A DNA stretch of 64,000 bases from positions 806,001 to 870,000 of the forward strand of contig JAWAID010000001.1 of assembly GCA_038888615.1 (NCBI GenBank), given 5' to 3'. Positions 33,281 to 40,279 of this stretch are shown piece by piece. Position 1 is the stretch's first letter. Each line of letters opens with the position of its first letter. The position numbers were made by a program, and so were the translations under genes. Under the pieces are notes generated by a model that saw only the letters and a list, made by a program, of their open reading frames with translations, did no database searches and was not told the DNA's origin. This DNA is from Candidatus Korarchaeum sp. (GTDB lineage Archaea; Korarchaeota; Korarchaeia; Korarchaeales; Korarchaeaceae).

Positions 33281-33562
33281 ATGAGCTACTCCGATCCCAG
33301 GGTAGCTTTCAAGCTAGGAGCCATGCTTCAGTCGGTAGAGGACAGGGTCGTGTACTCGAAGCCCAAGGTAAGTGAGCTGATCAGGGAGCTGGAGAGGTTG
33401 AAAGATGCTCTTGAGGAGGGGGACAGGGACCTGGTTGACTCATGGTTGGAGTACCTCAGGGGTCACTACAGCGGTTTCGACGAGCTGGATCCCGACGATA
33501 GGAAGGCTTTAGTCGAGGATATGAAGGCCTTGAGGGAGAGAGTGGCTGAGAAGATCAGGTAA
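33281..33562 (+). CDS. Small helical hypothetical protein
   Basis: A 93-aa acidic, helical protein (VSELIRELERLKDALEEGDRDLVDSWLEYLRG ... DDRKALVEDMKALRERVAEKI) with no TM or enzyme motif. It starts 4 bp after the secreted coiled-coil protein and is probably co-transcribed. It ends exactly where the convergent regulator gene ends (33562/33563). Possibly a cytoplasmic partner of the membrane protein (inference). Confidence 0.6.
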   Translation: MSYSDPRVAFKLGAMLQSVEDRVVYSKPKVSELIRELERLKDALEEGDRDLVDSWLEYLRGHYSGFDELDPDDRKALVEDMKALRERVAEKIR

Positions 33563-34462
33563 CTACCTTCCAATTAAGAGGGAGATCTCCCTCCTCTTTC
33601 TTTGAGAAGTGAATCCTATTGAGTAGAGTAATGCCTCTAAAACGCTCCTCCTGCAGATCTCCAGGTAGATTATGTTATCCGAGAGGACCCTGGGCCTCTC
33701 CTCCAAGCTGACGCCGAGCTTGGCGTAGAGTCCTCTGAGCCTCTCTATGAACCTCAGCATGCCCTCGGGGCTGAAGGCCTTGAAGTAGAACCTAGCGCAT
33801 CCCCTCGAAGGGACGCTCCTGAAGATCCTCCCGCTTTGGAAAGCTTTCAGAAATTGATAGGGGTAGTTATCAATCCATTTAGGAATGCTCCATCCATCGT
33901 AGAATTCCCTCTTAGTCGGAGCCCCGAAGAGCAGCAGTAGAACACCTAAGCTAGGCAGCAGGTATACCTTCCTCTCCTTCCTGTTCACCGTGACCTCCGC
34001 TGGATCGATGCTCAGGAGGGCCCTGGAGAGCTCTATCAGGTGAGAGAGCTGGAAGTCATCATCGTACCTGAGGATGAGCGAAACGCTTCCCCTCCTGACA
34101 TTGAACTTCGAACTACTCGATGCCGAGTAACCGATGAGGGAGGCAGTCGCCTCCAAGTTAAAGCTGGGTTTCAGGGGTCTCTTGAAACCGATGCCCTCGA
34201 TGGACCTCAGGGCATCCCACAGGTCTATCTTGGCTAGCTCAGCTAATCTCACGAGGAGGACGAAGGGCATCGGGGAGCTGGGGGTCGACAGGATCTTGAT
34301 CACCTTCATTATAGGGATTCCCGTTTCCTTAGCTATTTTAGTGTAGCTACTCACCCTCAAAGCTCTCACAACTAGCTCCTGTCTCATCTCCAAGCTTACT
34401 CTCACCGGATAGAGTGGTGGCACCTTGTCGCAGTAGACCTCCACATCCCCTACCTCTACCAT
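33563..34462 (-). CDS. HTH protein with degenerate LAGLIDADG-like domain (candidate regulator)
   Basis: A 299-aa protein. Residues 30-60 (VVRALRVSSYTKIAKETGIPIMKVIKIL) form a helix-turn-helix. Residues 103-290 resemble a two-repeat LAGLIDADG fold: EATASLIGYSASSS (105-117), later WSIPKWIDNYPYQFLKAFQSGRIFRS (191-216) and a GMLRFIERLRGLYAKLGV helix. The acidic catalytic residues at the ends of the LAGLIDADG motifs are missing, so it is unlikely to be a nuclease. Bacterial WhiA, which regulates division genes, combines the same two elements in opposite order. It precedes no other gene on its strand, and its start lies 108 bp past the end of the FtsZ-like operon. Role in controlling that operon is inference. 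Confidence 0.65.
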   Translation of the reverse strand: MVEVGDVEVYCDKVPPLYPVRVSLEMRQELVVRALRVSSYTKIAKETGIPIMKVIKILSTPSSPMPFVLLVRLAELAKIDLWDALRSIEGIGFKRPLKPSFNLEATASLIGYSASSSSKFNVRRGSVSLILRYDDDFQLSHLIELSRALLSIDPAEVTVNRKERKVYLLPSLGVLLLLFGAPTKREFYDGWSIPKWIDNYPYQFLKAFQSGRIFRSVPSRGCARFYFKAFSPEGMLRFIERLRGLYAKLGVSLEERPRVLSDNIIYLEICRRSVLEALLYSIGFTSQRKRREISLLIGR

Positions 34463-34486
34463 GTCACCTAGCTCAGAGGATCTGAC

Positions 34487-34499
34487 GATTTAAAAAGGG
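34487..34499 (-). promoter_or_regulatory. Promoter of the HTH/LAGLIDADG-like gene
   Basis: Minus-strand CCCTTTTTAAATC, about 30 bp before the ATG at 34462. Confidence 0.5.
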
Positions 34500-34530
34500 C
34501 CATCTTATTATTTCCAGTGCCCTTCTTCAC

Positions 34531-34563
34531 AAAAAATTTTCGGGGATGAAAAAGTGAAAAAAT
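34531..34563 (-). terminator. Terminator of the FtsZ-like operon
   Basis: Directly after the stop at 34571 the minus strand has three oligo-T runs (ATTTTTTC, CTTTTTC, ATTTTTTG) within 33 bp, a strong archaeal-type termination signal. Confidence 0.6.
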
Positions 34564-34570
34564 TGTATGG

Positions 34571-35542
34571 TTATCTCGTAGCAGAGATCCCGAGCAGACC
34601 CTCAAGAGTGGGGGACCTCACACCGGATGCTATAACGGTTATCCTCGGCTCAGTGAGATCCTCAGCTATCCTGAAACCCCAATATACCCTCTCGAGCAAG
34701 TAGTCCTCCGTCAGTAGCTTAGTGGCTGAGCCAGCCTCCTCTAAGCTGGTGTTGGGAGTCGCCTGCAGGTAGACCAATGCTGAGTCAGCTTCCTTTATCT
34801 CGGCATCCAGGAGTATGTTCCCCAGGGCTGTCTTAGCCGCGTCAGCTACTCTACCTCCTACCCCTAAGCCCACGGCCCCCAGTCCGGCCTCCCTCACCAC
34901 GGCCTCGAAGTCGGCGAAGCTTATGCTCACCACGTGGGGCATGTAGAACAGGTTAGCTAGGTCCGAGATGACGGCCGCTAGCAGGGAGTCCGCGTACTTG
35001 AAGGCATATTGCACCTGAATGTAGCCTATCTTCCTACTCAGTATGTCGTTCAGGTTCACTATGGTTAGGTCAGCGACATTCATTATCCTCGAGAGACCGT
35101 ACCTGGCGTTATTGACCTTACCCAAGCCCTCCCATGAGAACGGGAATGAGACCAGGGCTATCCTTATCACATCGGGGAACCTGTCCTTGATCGCTGAGAG
35201 TATCGGTGCCACGCCGCCTGACGCGGTCCCTCCTCCCAGCCCTCCCGTGACTATGAGCACGTGGGGCCTGCCTATGGCGGCCATTATCCTATCGAGGTCG
35301 GCCATTATAGCCCTTTCGCCTACGTTCGGATTTCCCCCGCTACCGAATCCTCCAGTCACAGTTTCGCCGACTAGGAGCTTCACGTCGGATTTGACGGCCT
35401 TCAGGTGGTTGGCCTCAGTGTGTATGGCTATGGTCTTCACGGGAGCACCGACCTCCTTCAACCTGTTCAGCGTGTTGCAGCCGGCACCGCCCACGCCGAC
35501 GACGGTCATCGTTACCCTAGCTGACTCAGGCGCCTGGATCAT
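34571..35542 (-). CDS. FtsZ-like GTPase paralogue A
   Basis: A 323-aa FtsZ/tubulin-superfamily protein. T1 loop VVGVGGAGCNTLNRL (14-28), GGGTASG in place of the tubulin signature GGGTGTG (103-109), GKVNNARYGLSRIMNVADLTIVNLND (T5/T6 region), and a T7 region VVSISFADFEAV. Canonical NxDxxD is here SISFAD (206-211): the Asn and first Asp are lost and only the last Asp remains. NTD of the third strand is HTE. It ends ASGVRSPTLEGLLGIS, without the linker and C-terminal peptide that bind FtsA/SepF in true FtsZ. It is the last gene of the five-FtsZ operon, 4 bp after paralogue B. Confidence 0.88.
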   Translation of the reverse strand: MIQAPESARVTMTVVGVGGAGCNTLNRLKEVGAPVKTIAIHTEANHLKAVKSDVKLLVGETVTGGFGSGGNPNVGERAIMADLDRIMAAIGRPHVLIVTGGLGGGTASGGVAPILSAIKDRFPDVIRIALVSFPFSWEGLGKVNNARYGLSRIMNVADLTIVNLNDILSRKIGYIQVQYAFKYADSLLAAVISDLANLFYMPHVVSISFADFEAVVREAGLGAVGLGVGGRVADAAKTALGNILLDAEIKEADSALVYLQATPNTSLEEAGSATKLLTEDYLLERVYWGFRIAEDLTEPRITVIASGVRSPTLEGLLGISATR

Positions 35543-35546
35543 GCGG

Positions 35547-36536
35547 TCACCCTCCTCCCATAGAGCTTAGGAAGTCCTCCACCATCCTCGACTTCACTCC
35601 GAAAGTGTAAACGGTTACCTTAGGACTGGTCATCTCGATGCTGGGCTTGAGCCCGAAGTAGACCTCGGGTATGCCCAAGTTGTTGGTGAGCACGTCCTGC
35701 AGGTAGGTCATCCCCTCAACGGAGACAGCTGTCTCAGCGCACTCGAGTATACCGACGACACCCTTAGCTCCCTTGAGGTCAGCATCACCGAACGGATCGA
35801 CCAAGGAGGACTCGAAGGCCTCTCTGGTGGTCCTTCCCTCCCCGAAGCCAGAGTAGCCCAGCCCGGAGCCCTTAGCGATCTCCTTCATCACGGCGAAGTC
35901 GACGTTCTGCATTCCGGGTAGCGGAGAGAGATTCTGAAGCGACGCCAAGCCCTTTATCACGTTGAAGAGCCTGTCATCCATCACCTTATAAGCCCTAGTT
36001 AGAGGTACGTTCGTGTACTTCCTCTTCAACACGTCATTGAAAGCGACCCAGGTCACGTCGGAGAGATCTATCGTCTCGGAGAGACCGTACTTGGCGTTGT
36101 TTATCCTGACCTCCCCCTCGCTGGAGAACGGTACTACAACGTAGCTTATGGTTAGAGCGTTGGGTAAGCTCTCCTTTATGGCCTCAGCTAAAGTAACTAT
36201 GCCCCCAGTACCGGCTCCTCCTCCCAGCCCAGCTAGGAGCACTATGACCTCCCTATCGCTCAGTAAAGACACGAGGTTCTCCTTGACGGACTCCATCGCC
36301 TTCCTCCCGTTCTCAACGGTCCTAGCGCTCCTACCCCCCAGGAAGGACTCCCCAGCGAGCACCTTGTGATCGGCCTTGGTAGCGTTGAGGGAGGCAGCAT
36401 CCGTGTTAACAGCTATGAGCTTCGCTTCAGAGAAGCCAGTCCTCTTTATGTTCGTTATCATGTTGCAACCGGCCCCTCCTATACCCACGACGGCTAACTT
36501 GAGCTGAGCTGATACCTCAGGTCTCCTCCAACTCAC
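35547..36536 (-). CDS. FtsZ-like GTPase paralogue B
   Basis: A 329-aa FtsZ-like protein: T1 VGIGGAGCNMITNI, IAVNTDAASLN, signature GLGGGAGTGG (105-111 GGGAGTG), VRINNAKYGLSETIDLSDVTWVAFND, T7 NVDFAV (211-216). The second catalytic Asp is replaced by Val, while the first is kept. It ends TFGVKSRMVEDFLSSMGGG with no C-terminal tail. Its start overlaps the PRC-barrel stop by 4 bp, so the two are translationally coupled. FtsZ family proteins polymerise with GTP, the T7 loop of one subunit completing the active site of the next. Loss of the Asp predicts poor hydrolysis at this interface. Confidence 0.9.
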   Translation of the reverse strand: MSWRRPEVSAQLKLAVVGIGGAGCNMITNIKRTGFSEAKLIAVNTDAASLNATKADHKVLAGESFLGGRSARTVENGRKAMESVKENLVSLLSDREVIVLLAGLGGGAGTGGIVTLAEAIKESLPNALTISYVVVPFSSEGEVRINNAKYGLSETIDLSDVTWVAFNDVLKRKYTNVPLTRAYKVMDDRLFNVIKGLASLQNLSPLPGMQNVDFAVMKEIAKGSGLGYSGFGEGRTTREAFESSLVDPFGDADLKGAKGVVGILECAETAVSVEGMTYLQDVLTNNLGIPEVYFGLKPSIEMTSPKVTVYTFGVKSRMVEDFLSSMGGG

Positions 36537-36769
36537 TTCCTCCTCACCTCCACAACACCTTTAACTAACACCACATCACCAACAGCTAAAATACTTGAAG
36601 GGGGGAGTGTGTACTCCAGTTCCTTCTCGCTTCCCCCTCTCAAAATCTTTGCCTTTATTAATAGGTTAGCCTTTCCCTCCTCATCTATCACCACGTCGCT
36701 TACTATTCCCACCTTCCTCCCTGAACTGTCCACCACTTCCTTGCCTATCACTTCGTCCCTCCTGAGCAA
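36533..36769 (-). CDS. PRC-barrel domain protein
   Basis: A 78-aa single PRC-barrel: MLRRDEVIGKEVVDSSGRKVGIVSDVVIDEEGKANLLIKAKIL, the classical beta-barrel with V-G-x-V-x-D-hydrophobic pattern, followed by LPPSSILAVGDVVLVKGVVEV. PRC-barrel proteins have been linked to archaeal division: CdvA contains one, and haloarchaeal CdpB proteins act with SepF and FtsZ. Here it is wedged between FtsZ-like C (stop at 36770, start at 36769) and B (4-bp overlap), so co-expression is certain at the translational level. Acting as an adaptor for the FtsZ-like filaments is a reasonable inference. Confidence 0.85.
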   Translation of the reverse strand: MLRRDEVIGKEVVDSSGRKVGIVSDVVIDEEGKANLLIKAKILRGGSEKELEYTLPPSSILAVGDVVLVKGVVEVRRK

Positions 36770-37765
36770 TCATATCCCTCCTTGCAGCCACTTGTCCACT
36801 AGCTCGGATCTGACCCCGGTGGCTAGGAGCATTATCTTAGGCTCATAGAGCTTCCAGTTGGGCTTTATTCCCCAGAATATGCTCATTATGTTGTAGTCCG
36901 ATGAAAGCGTTTGGGGTATCCTATCGAGCTCCCTCATCACTAGCTGCGACTGATTGCCCTCAACGTAAACTATCGCTCCCTTGGCGTTCCTTATATCGGC
37001 TTCGCTGTAGTTAGCGGCTATCGCTGCCCTGAAGGCTTCTGAAGCACTCCTCCCCCTCCCTATCCCTATGAAACCTAAGCCCGATCCCCTGACGAGTACC
37101 TCCATGTTGCTGTAATCTATGTTCACTAAGCCGGGCTGAGGTACTATATCCTGAAGGCCGACTATTGAGTCTATTATGTCTACTAGCAACTTATCCATCT
37201 CTCTGAAAGCCTGACTGACTGGCAAATTGCCTGCTCTCTCCTTTAACAGGTCGTTAGCGTTGACCACGGTCATGTCGGCGGAGTCGAGCATCCTGGAGAG
37301 ACCCCACTGAGCGTTCCTTATCCTAGTGGGGCCTTCGGATACGAAGGGTAGCGTGACTATTCCTATAACTATCTTGTCAGGGAACTTCTCCTTCACAGCT
37401 TCAGCTATGGTCGGTCCCGCTCCAGTGCCAGTACCTCCACCCATGCCAGCCGTTATCATTATGAGCTCCTTATCCCTCAGGGGGGTGAGTATCTTATCCA
37501 TGTCCTGCTCGGCTATCATCTTCCCCAGTTCGGGGGAGCCTGCTGCACCTCTACCCTTGTGAGCCCCTTCCCCTATCAGTATCTTGATGTCGGCGCTTAT
37601 CCTCTGCAGCACCGGTGCATCGGTGTTAACAGCTACGGTAGGCACTCTCACACCGTACCTCTTGACGTTGTTGACGGTGTTGCACCCGCAACCTCCAACC
37701 CCAACTAACACCATCTTGAGGGCCGAGAGCTCCGAAGCCCTAGCTAGCTCCGATCTGGACATCAT
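36770..37765 (-). CDS. FtsZ-like GTPase paralogue C
   Basis: A 331-aa protein closest to orthodox FtsZ in its GTP site: T1 VGVGGCGCNTVNNV, VAVNTDAPVLQ, GMGGGTGTGAG (GGGTGTG 109-115), RIRNAQWGLSRMLDSADMTVVNANDLL. T7 is NIDYSN (215-220), so the second catalytic Asp is Asn. It continues GSGLGFIGIGRG and ends ATGVRSELVDKWLQGGI, with no linker or C-terminal peptide. The ATG at 37765 (or 37762) follows GAGGTG. It lies 11 bp after the 99-aa protein and abuts the PRC-barrel gene. Confidence 0.92.
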   Translation of the reverse strand: MMSRSELARASELSALKMVLVGVGGCGCNTVNNVKRYGVRVPTVAVNTDAPVLQRISADIKILIGEGAHKGRGAAGSPELGKMIAEQDMDKILTPLRDKELIMITAGMGGGTGTGAGPTIAEAVKEKFPDKIVIGIVTLPFVSEGPTRIRNAQWGLSRMLDSADMTVVNANDLLKERAGNLPVSQAFREMDKLLVDIIDSIVGLQDIVPQPGLVNIDYSNMEVLVRGSGLGFIGIGRGRSASEAFRAAIAANYSEADIRNAKGAIVYVEGNQSQLVMRELDRIPQTLSSDYNIMSIFWGIKPNWKLYEPKIMLLATGVRSELVDKWLQGGI

Positions 37766-37776
37766 AGAGGGTCACC

Positions 37777-38076
37777 TCAGAGCGATCCTCCCATTGAAAC
37801 CATCTTAGACTCCAGGATCCTCATGAAGGTCCTCCTCAACTCCTCCATATCGGTCACCGCTCCTCCCTTAGCTTCGACGTACTCCTTCACAGCCACTAGA
37901 GGAGGCACATAGGGGAACTTCTCCTGCCTAGCGAACCATGCGAGCGAGACCTCACCCTTGTTCTCCTCCAAGTACCTGGATACTAACTCAGCAACCGATA
38001 CGGAGGGTCTAACCTCGGGTTGGAATTGAGGCTGGGGTTCCTCCCTCTTCTCCTCCTCTTTCTTCCTACGGAACAT
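37777..38076 (-). CDS. Charged 99-aa protein between FtsZ-like genes
   Basis: Unrecognised. The N-terminus is a dense charged, presumably disordered stretch (MFRRKKEEEKREE) followed by a Pro/Gln linker (PQPQFQPEVRPS). A small helical domain follows (VAELVSRYLEENKGEVSLAWFARQEKF ... MEELRRTFMRILESKMVSM). The ATG at 38076 is preceded by a strong GGGGGAGGTGC. The frame continues to a GTG at 38094 that overlaps the stop of paralogue D. Size, disordered charged tail and position suggest an adaptor or regulator of the filaments, comparable in logic to SepF or ZapA-type partners though not similar in sequence. That is inference. Confidence 0.65.
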   Translation of the reverse strand: MFRRKKEEEKREEPQPQFQPEVRPSVSVAELVSRYLEENKGEVSLAWFARQEKFPYVPPLVAVKEYVEAKGGAVTDMEELRRTFMRILESKMVSMGGSL

Positions 38077-38090
38077 GCACCTCCCCCCAC

Positions 38091-39110
38091 TCACAGACCT
38101 AACTCAGCCAAAAAATCATCAACGTATTGGGAGCGGACCTGGGTCACCAGGAGGTTCACCCTCACGTCGGGGTACTCAAAGGTAGGCCTAACTCCCATGA
38201 AGACCGTGGGAATTCTGTACCTCCTGCTCAAGATATCGGTGGCTTCCCTCATCTGATCTACCCTTAGGTCCACGGACTTGCCCTCGAAGTAGATCACGGC
38301 CCCCTTAGCTTCAGTGAGATCGCACTTGGCGTAATCATCCTGTAAGGCATCATCAAATGCCTGGAATATGTACTGCCCTCTGCCCACTCCTATGAAGCCC
38401 AGCCCTGACTGATACGATATCCTGGAGAAGTTGCTCAAATCAACGTTAACGTATCCTGGCCCTGTCTGAGTGCTCTGCATCTTAACTAAAGCATAGATAC
38501 TCCTCTCTATCTTCCTGTTCACGAGTGAGAAAGCGTAGTTTAGATCAACGGATCTAGCTCTCTCCATAGCTAGGTCGTTGGCGTTGACTATCGTCACATC
38601 CGAAACCTCCATGGTTTCCCTCAATGAGAACTGGGCGTTCCTCCTCCTCTCCTCACCCTCCTCCTTCATGGGTAGCGTAACCACAGATATCTTTATGGCG
38701 TCCCTGTTCCTCAATCCCACCTCCCTCATCAGGACGGGAAGTCCTCCCGATCCAGTTCCTCCTCCCATCCCAGCTATGCCTATCACTATATCCACTCTCT
38801 CATCCAAAGCCCTTAGCACGCTTTCTATGTCCTCCTCCATCGCTTCCCTGCCTATATCAGGTACGCCCTGAGCCCCTCTACCCTTGTGAGTGTATCTGCC
38901 TATCAGTACCTTCTCATCAGCCTCCGTCTTCCTCAGTACGGCTGAGTCGGTGTTAACAGCTATGGTCTTGACGTTCTTAGGGAACTTCTTGTAAAAAGCG
39001 CTGATTATGTTATTACCGCATCCACCTACACCAACTATGTTTATCCTAGCCTCGGTTACCTTCTCAACATCCTCAAGGCCCCTATCAACACCCCTCCTCC
39101 TAACCGCCAT
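38091..39110 (-). CDS. FtsZ-like GTPase paralogue D
   Basis: A 339-aa protein with a basic N-terminal extension (MAVRRRGVDRG). T1 is IVGVGGCGNNIISAF, followed by IAVNTDSAVLR, GMGGGTGSGG (GGGTGSG 116-122), RRRNAQFSLRETMEVSDVTIVNANDLA, and T7 NVDLSN (222-227; Asn at the second Asp position, as in paralogue C). It ends VTQVRSQYVDDFLAELGL. It follows paralogue E by 7 bp and overlaps the frame of the 99-aa protein. C and D share the N-x-D-x-x-N loop and are likely the closest pair. Confidence 0.92.
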   Translation of the reverse strand: MAVRRRGVDRGLEDVEKVTEARINIVGVGGCGNNIISAFYKKFPKNVKTIAVNTDSAVLRKTEADEKVLIGRYTHKGRGAQGVPDIGREAMEEDIESVLRALDERVDIVIGIAGMGGGTGSGGLPVLMREVGLRNRDAIKISVVTLPMKEEGEERRRNAQFSLRETMEVSDVTIVNANDLAMERARSVDLNYAFSLVNRKIERSIYALVKMQSTQTGPGYVNVDLSNFSRISYQSGLGFIGVGRGQYIFQAFDDALQDDYAKCDLTEAKGAVIYFEGKSVDLRVDQMREATDILSRRYRIPTVFMGVRPTFEYPDVRVNLLVTQVRSQYVDDFLAELGL

Positions 39111-39117
39111 CCCAACA

Positions 39118-40131
39118 TCACTCCCTCAACAGCTCTTTAACATCCCCTATCATGTCCTTCACGAACGGGGAGTCGACGCCAGTAGCGTAAACCAGAGACT
39201 CAGGAGTCCTGAGCATCGGGCTCAGCCTAGCTCCGAAGGATATCCTCTCCACATCGTACTTCTCCGTTATGAGCCTTGGTCCATCTATCACGTCCGTGAG
39301 GCTAGCGGTTGGCGGTATCTTGAGGTAGAGCAGGTAGCCTGAGGCCGAAGTGGGATTCGCGTCGAGCAACCTGGTATCTATAGCGTTCTCCACAGCCTTC
39401 CTCACGCTCCTGTGAGAGCCGATCCCTATGAAACCTATGCCCGATCTCTCTATCATCCCCCTCAGATCCGGAAAGTCCAACCTCTGCAGCGTGTCCCTGG
39501 GATCGAGCATCTCTATCATGTAGTTAACCGCCATCTTCAGTATGTTGTCCATCCTGGAGTAAGCCACCTGAGCCGGCATCTCACCGAACTTCTCGAGCAG
39601 TATATCGTTCATGTTGACCACTACGCTATCGCTGACGACGACAGTTTCCCTCAATCCAGATTGAACGTTCTTCATCTTGGTCTGCCCCTCGTACCTGAAG
39701 GGTATGGTAACAACTGAGATTATCGCAGGTGCTTTGTCCCCGTACTCGTCCCTTATTGCCCTGAGAAGGAAGGGCAAGCCACCGCTTCCCATACCCCCTC
39801 CCAATCCAGCTACCGTGATGAGGAGATCGCAGACATCAAGGGTCCTTATGACCTTATCGAGGTCCTCATCAACGGCCTTCTGAGCTAAACTTATATCACC
39901 ACCGCTCCCCCTTCCCTTAAGAGTGTTCTCCCCCACTTGGATTATCTCGTGGGCCTTCACCTGCCTCAAGGCATTTAGATCGGAGTCCAAGGCTACCAGC
40001 TTCGCTATCTCCATCCCAGCTTTTGCTAAGGAATCTATAGCCTTTATTCCCGCTCCTCCAACGCCTAGCACGGTGATCTTAGTGGGGATCTCCTCAAACC
40101 TAGTGGGAAGGCCAGCCCTACTACTCGACAT
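39118..40131 (-). CDS. FtsZ-like GTPase paralogue E (first gene of the operon)
   Basis: A 337-aa protein: T1 VLGVGGAGIKAIDSL, VALDSDLNALR instead of NTD, GLGGGMGSGG (GGGMGSG 111-117), KMKNVQSGLRETVVVSDSVVVNMND, T7 RLDFPD (217-222). Both catalytic Asp positions are present, but the leading Asn is Arg. It ends ATGVDSPFVKDMIGDVKELLRE. The ATG at 40131 has GGGAGGT at 7-nt spacing; an alternative TTG at 40200 would add 23 residues. It is the promoter-proximal member, behind a leader of about 100 nt that contains a candidate 28-codon uORF. Confidence 0.88.
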   Translation of the reverse strand: MSSSRAGLPTRFEEIPTKITVLGVGGAGIKAIDSLAKAGMEIAKLVALDSDLNALRQVKAHEIIQVGENTLKGRGSGGDISLAQKAVDEDLDKVIRTLDVCDLLITVAGLGGGMGSGGLPFLLRAIRDEYGDKAPAIISVVTIPFRYEGQTKMKNVQSGLRETVVVSDSVVVNMNDILLEKFGEMPAQVAYSRMDNILKMAVNYMIEMLDPRDTLQRLDFPDLRGMIERSGIGFIGIGSHRSVRKAVENAIDTRLLDANPTSASGYLLYLKIPPTASLTDVIDGPRLITEKYDVERISFGARLSPMLRTPESLVYATGVDSPFVKDMIGDVKELLRE

Positions 40132-40132
40132 T

Positions 40133-40219
40133 TCACATACCTCCCGGAGGGTCTTCACCCGATGGACACATGGGATCTCGGAAATGTACCTCCGTTTCAA
40201 CCCCTCCCTCTGGGGTCAT
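40133..40219 (-). CDS. Candidate 28-aa leader ORF upstream of the FtsZ-like operon
   Basis: ATG at 40219 with GAGGGGTAACC upstream; product MTPEGGVETEVHFRDPMCPS plus eight more residues. The stop TGA ends 1 nt before the ATG of paralogue E. Based on the TATA at 40257-40275 it would be the first ORF in the mRNA. It overlaps, in another frame, the possible N-terminal extension of paralogue E. A regulatory uORF is possible; a chance ORF is equally conceivable. Confidence 0.3.
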   Translation of the reverse strand: MTPEGGVETEVHFRDPMCPSGEDPPGGM

Positions 40220-40256
40220 CGGTTACCCCTCGCCCGGGGCTACTGGATTCACGAAA

Positions 40257-40275
40257 TTTTTATATATAGTTTATG
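40257..40275 (-). promoter_or_regulatory. Promoter of the five-FtsZ operon
   Basis: Minus-strand ACATAAACTATATATAAAAA, a strong TATA-like stretch. Transcription would start near 40235, leaving about 100 nt before the ATG at 40131, which is unusually long for this window where most mRNAs look leaderless. Confidence 0.6.
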
Positions 40276-40279
40276 TAAA

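Noticed and set aside
33563-34462. Active homing endonuclease
   Set aside because: Both LAGLIDADG-like motifs lack the catalytic acidic residue and the gene is not inside an intron or intein.
34571-40131. Reading the five genes as CetZ rather than FtsZ-like
   Set aside because: The third-strand NTD motif, the R-x-x-N-A-x-x-G-L helix and the N-D of T6 are FtsZ-like. I cannot exclude a separate subfamily without a tree, so I use FtsZ-like only.
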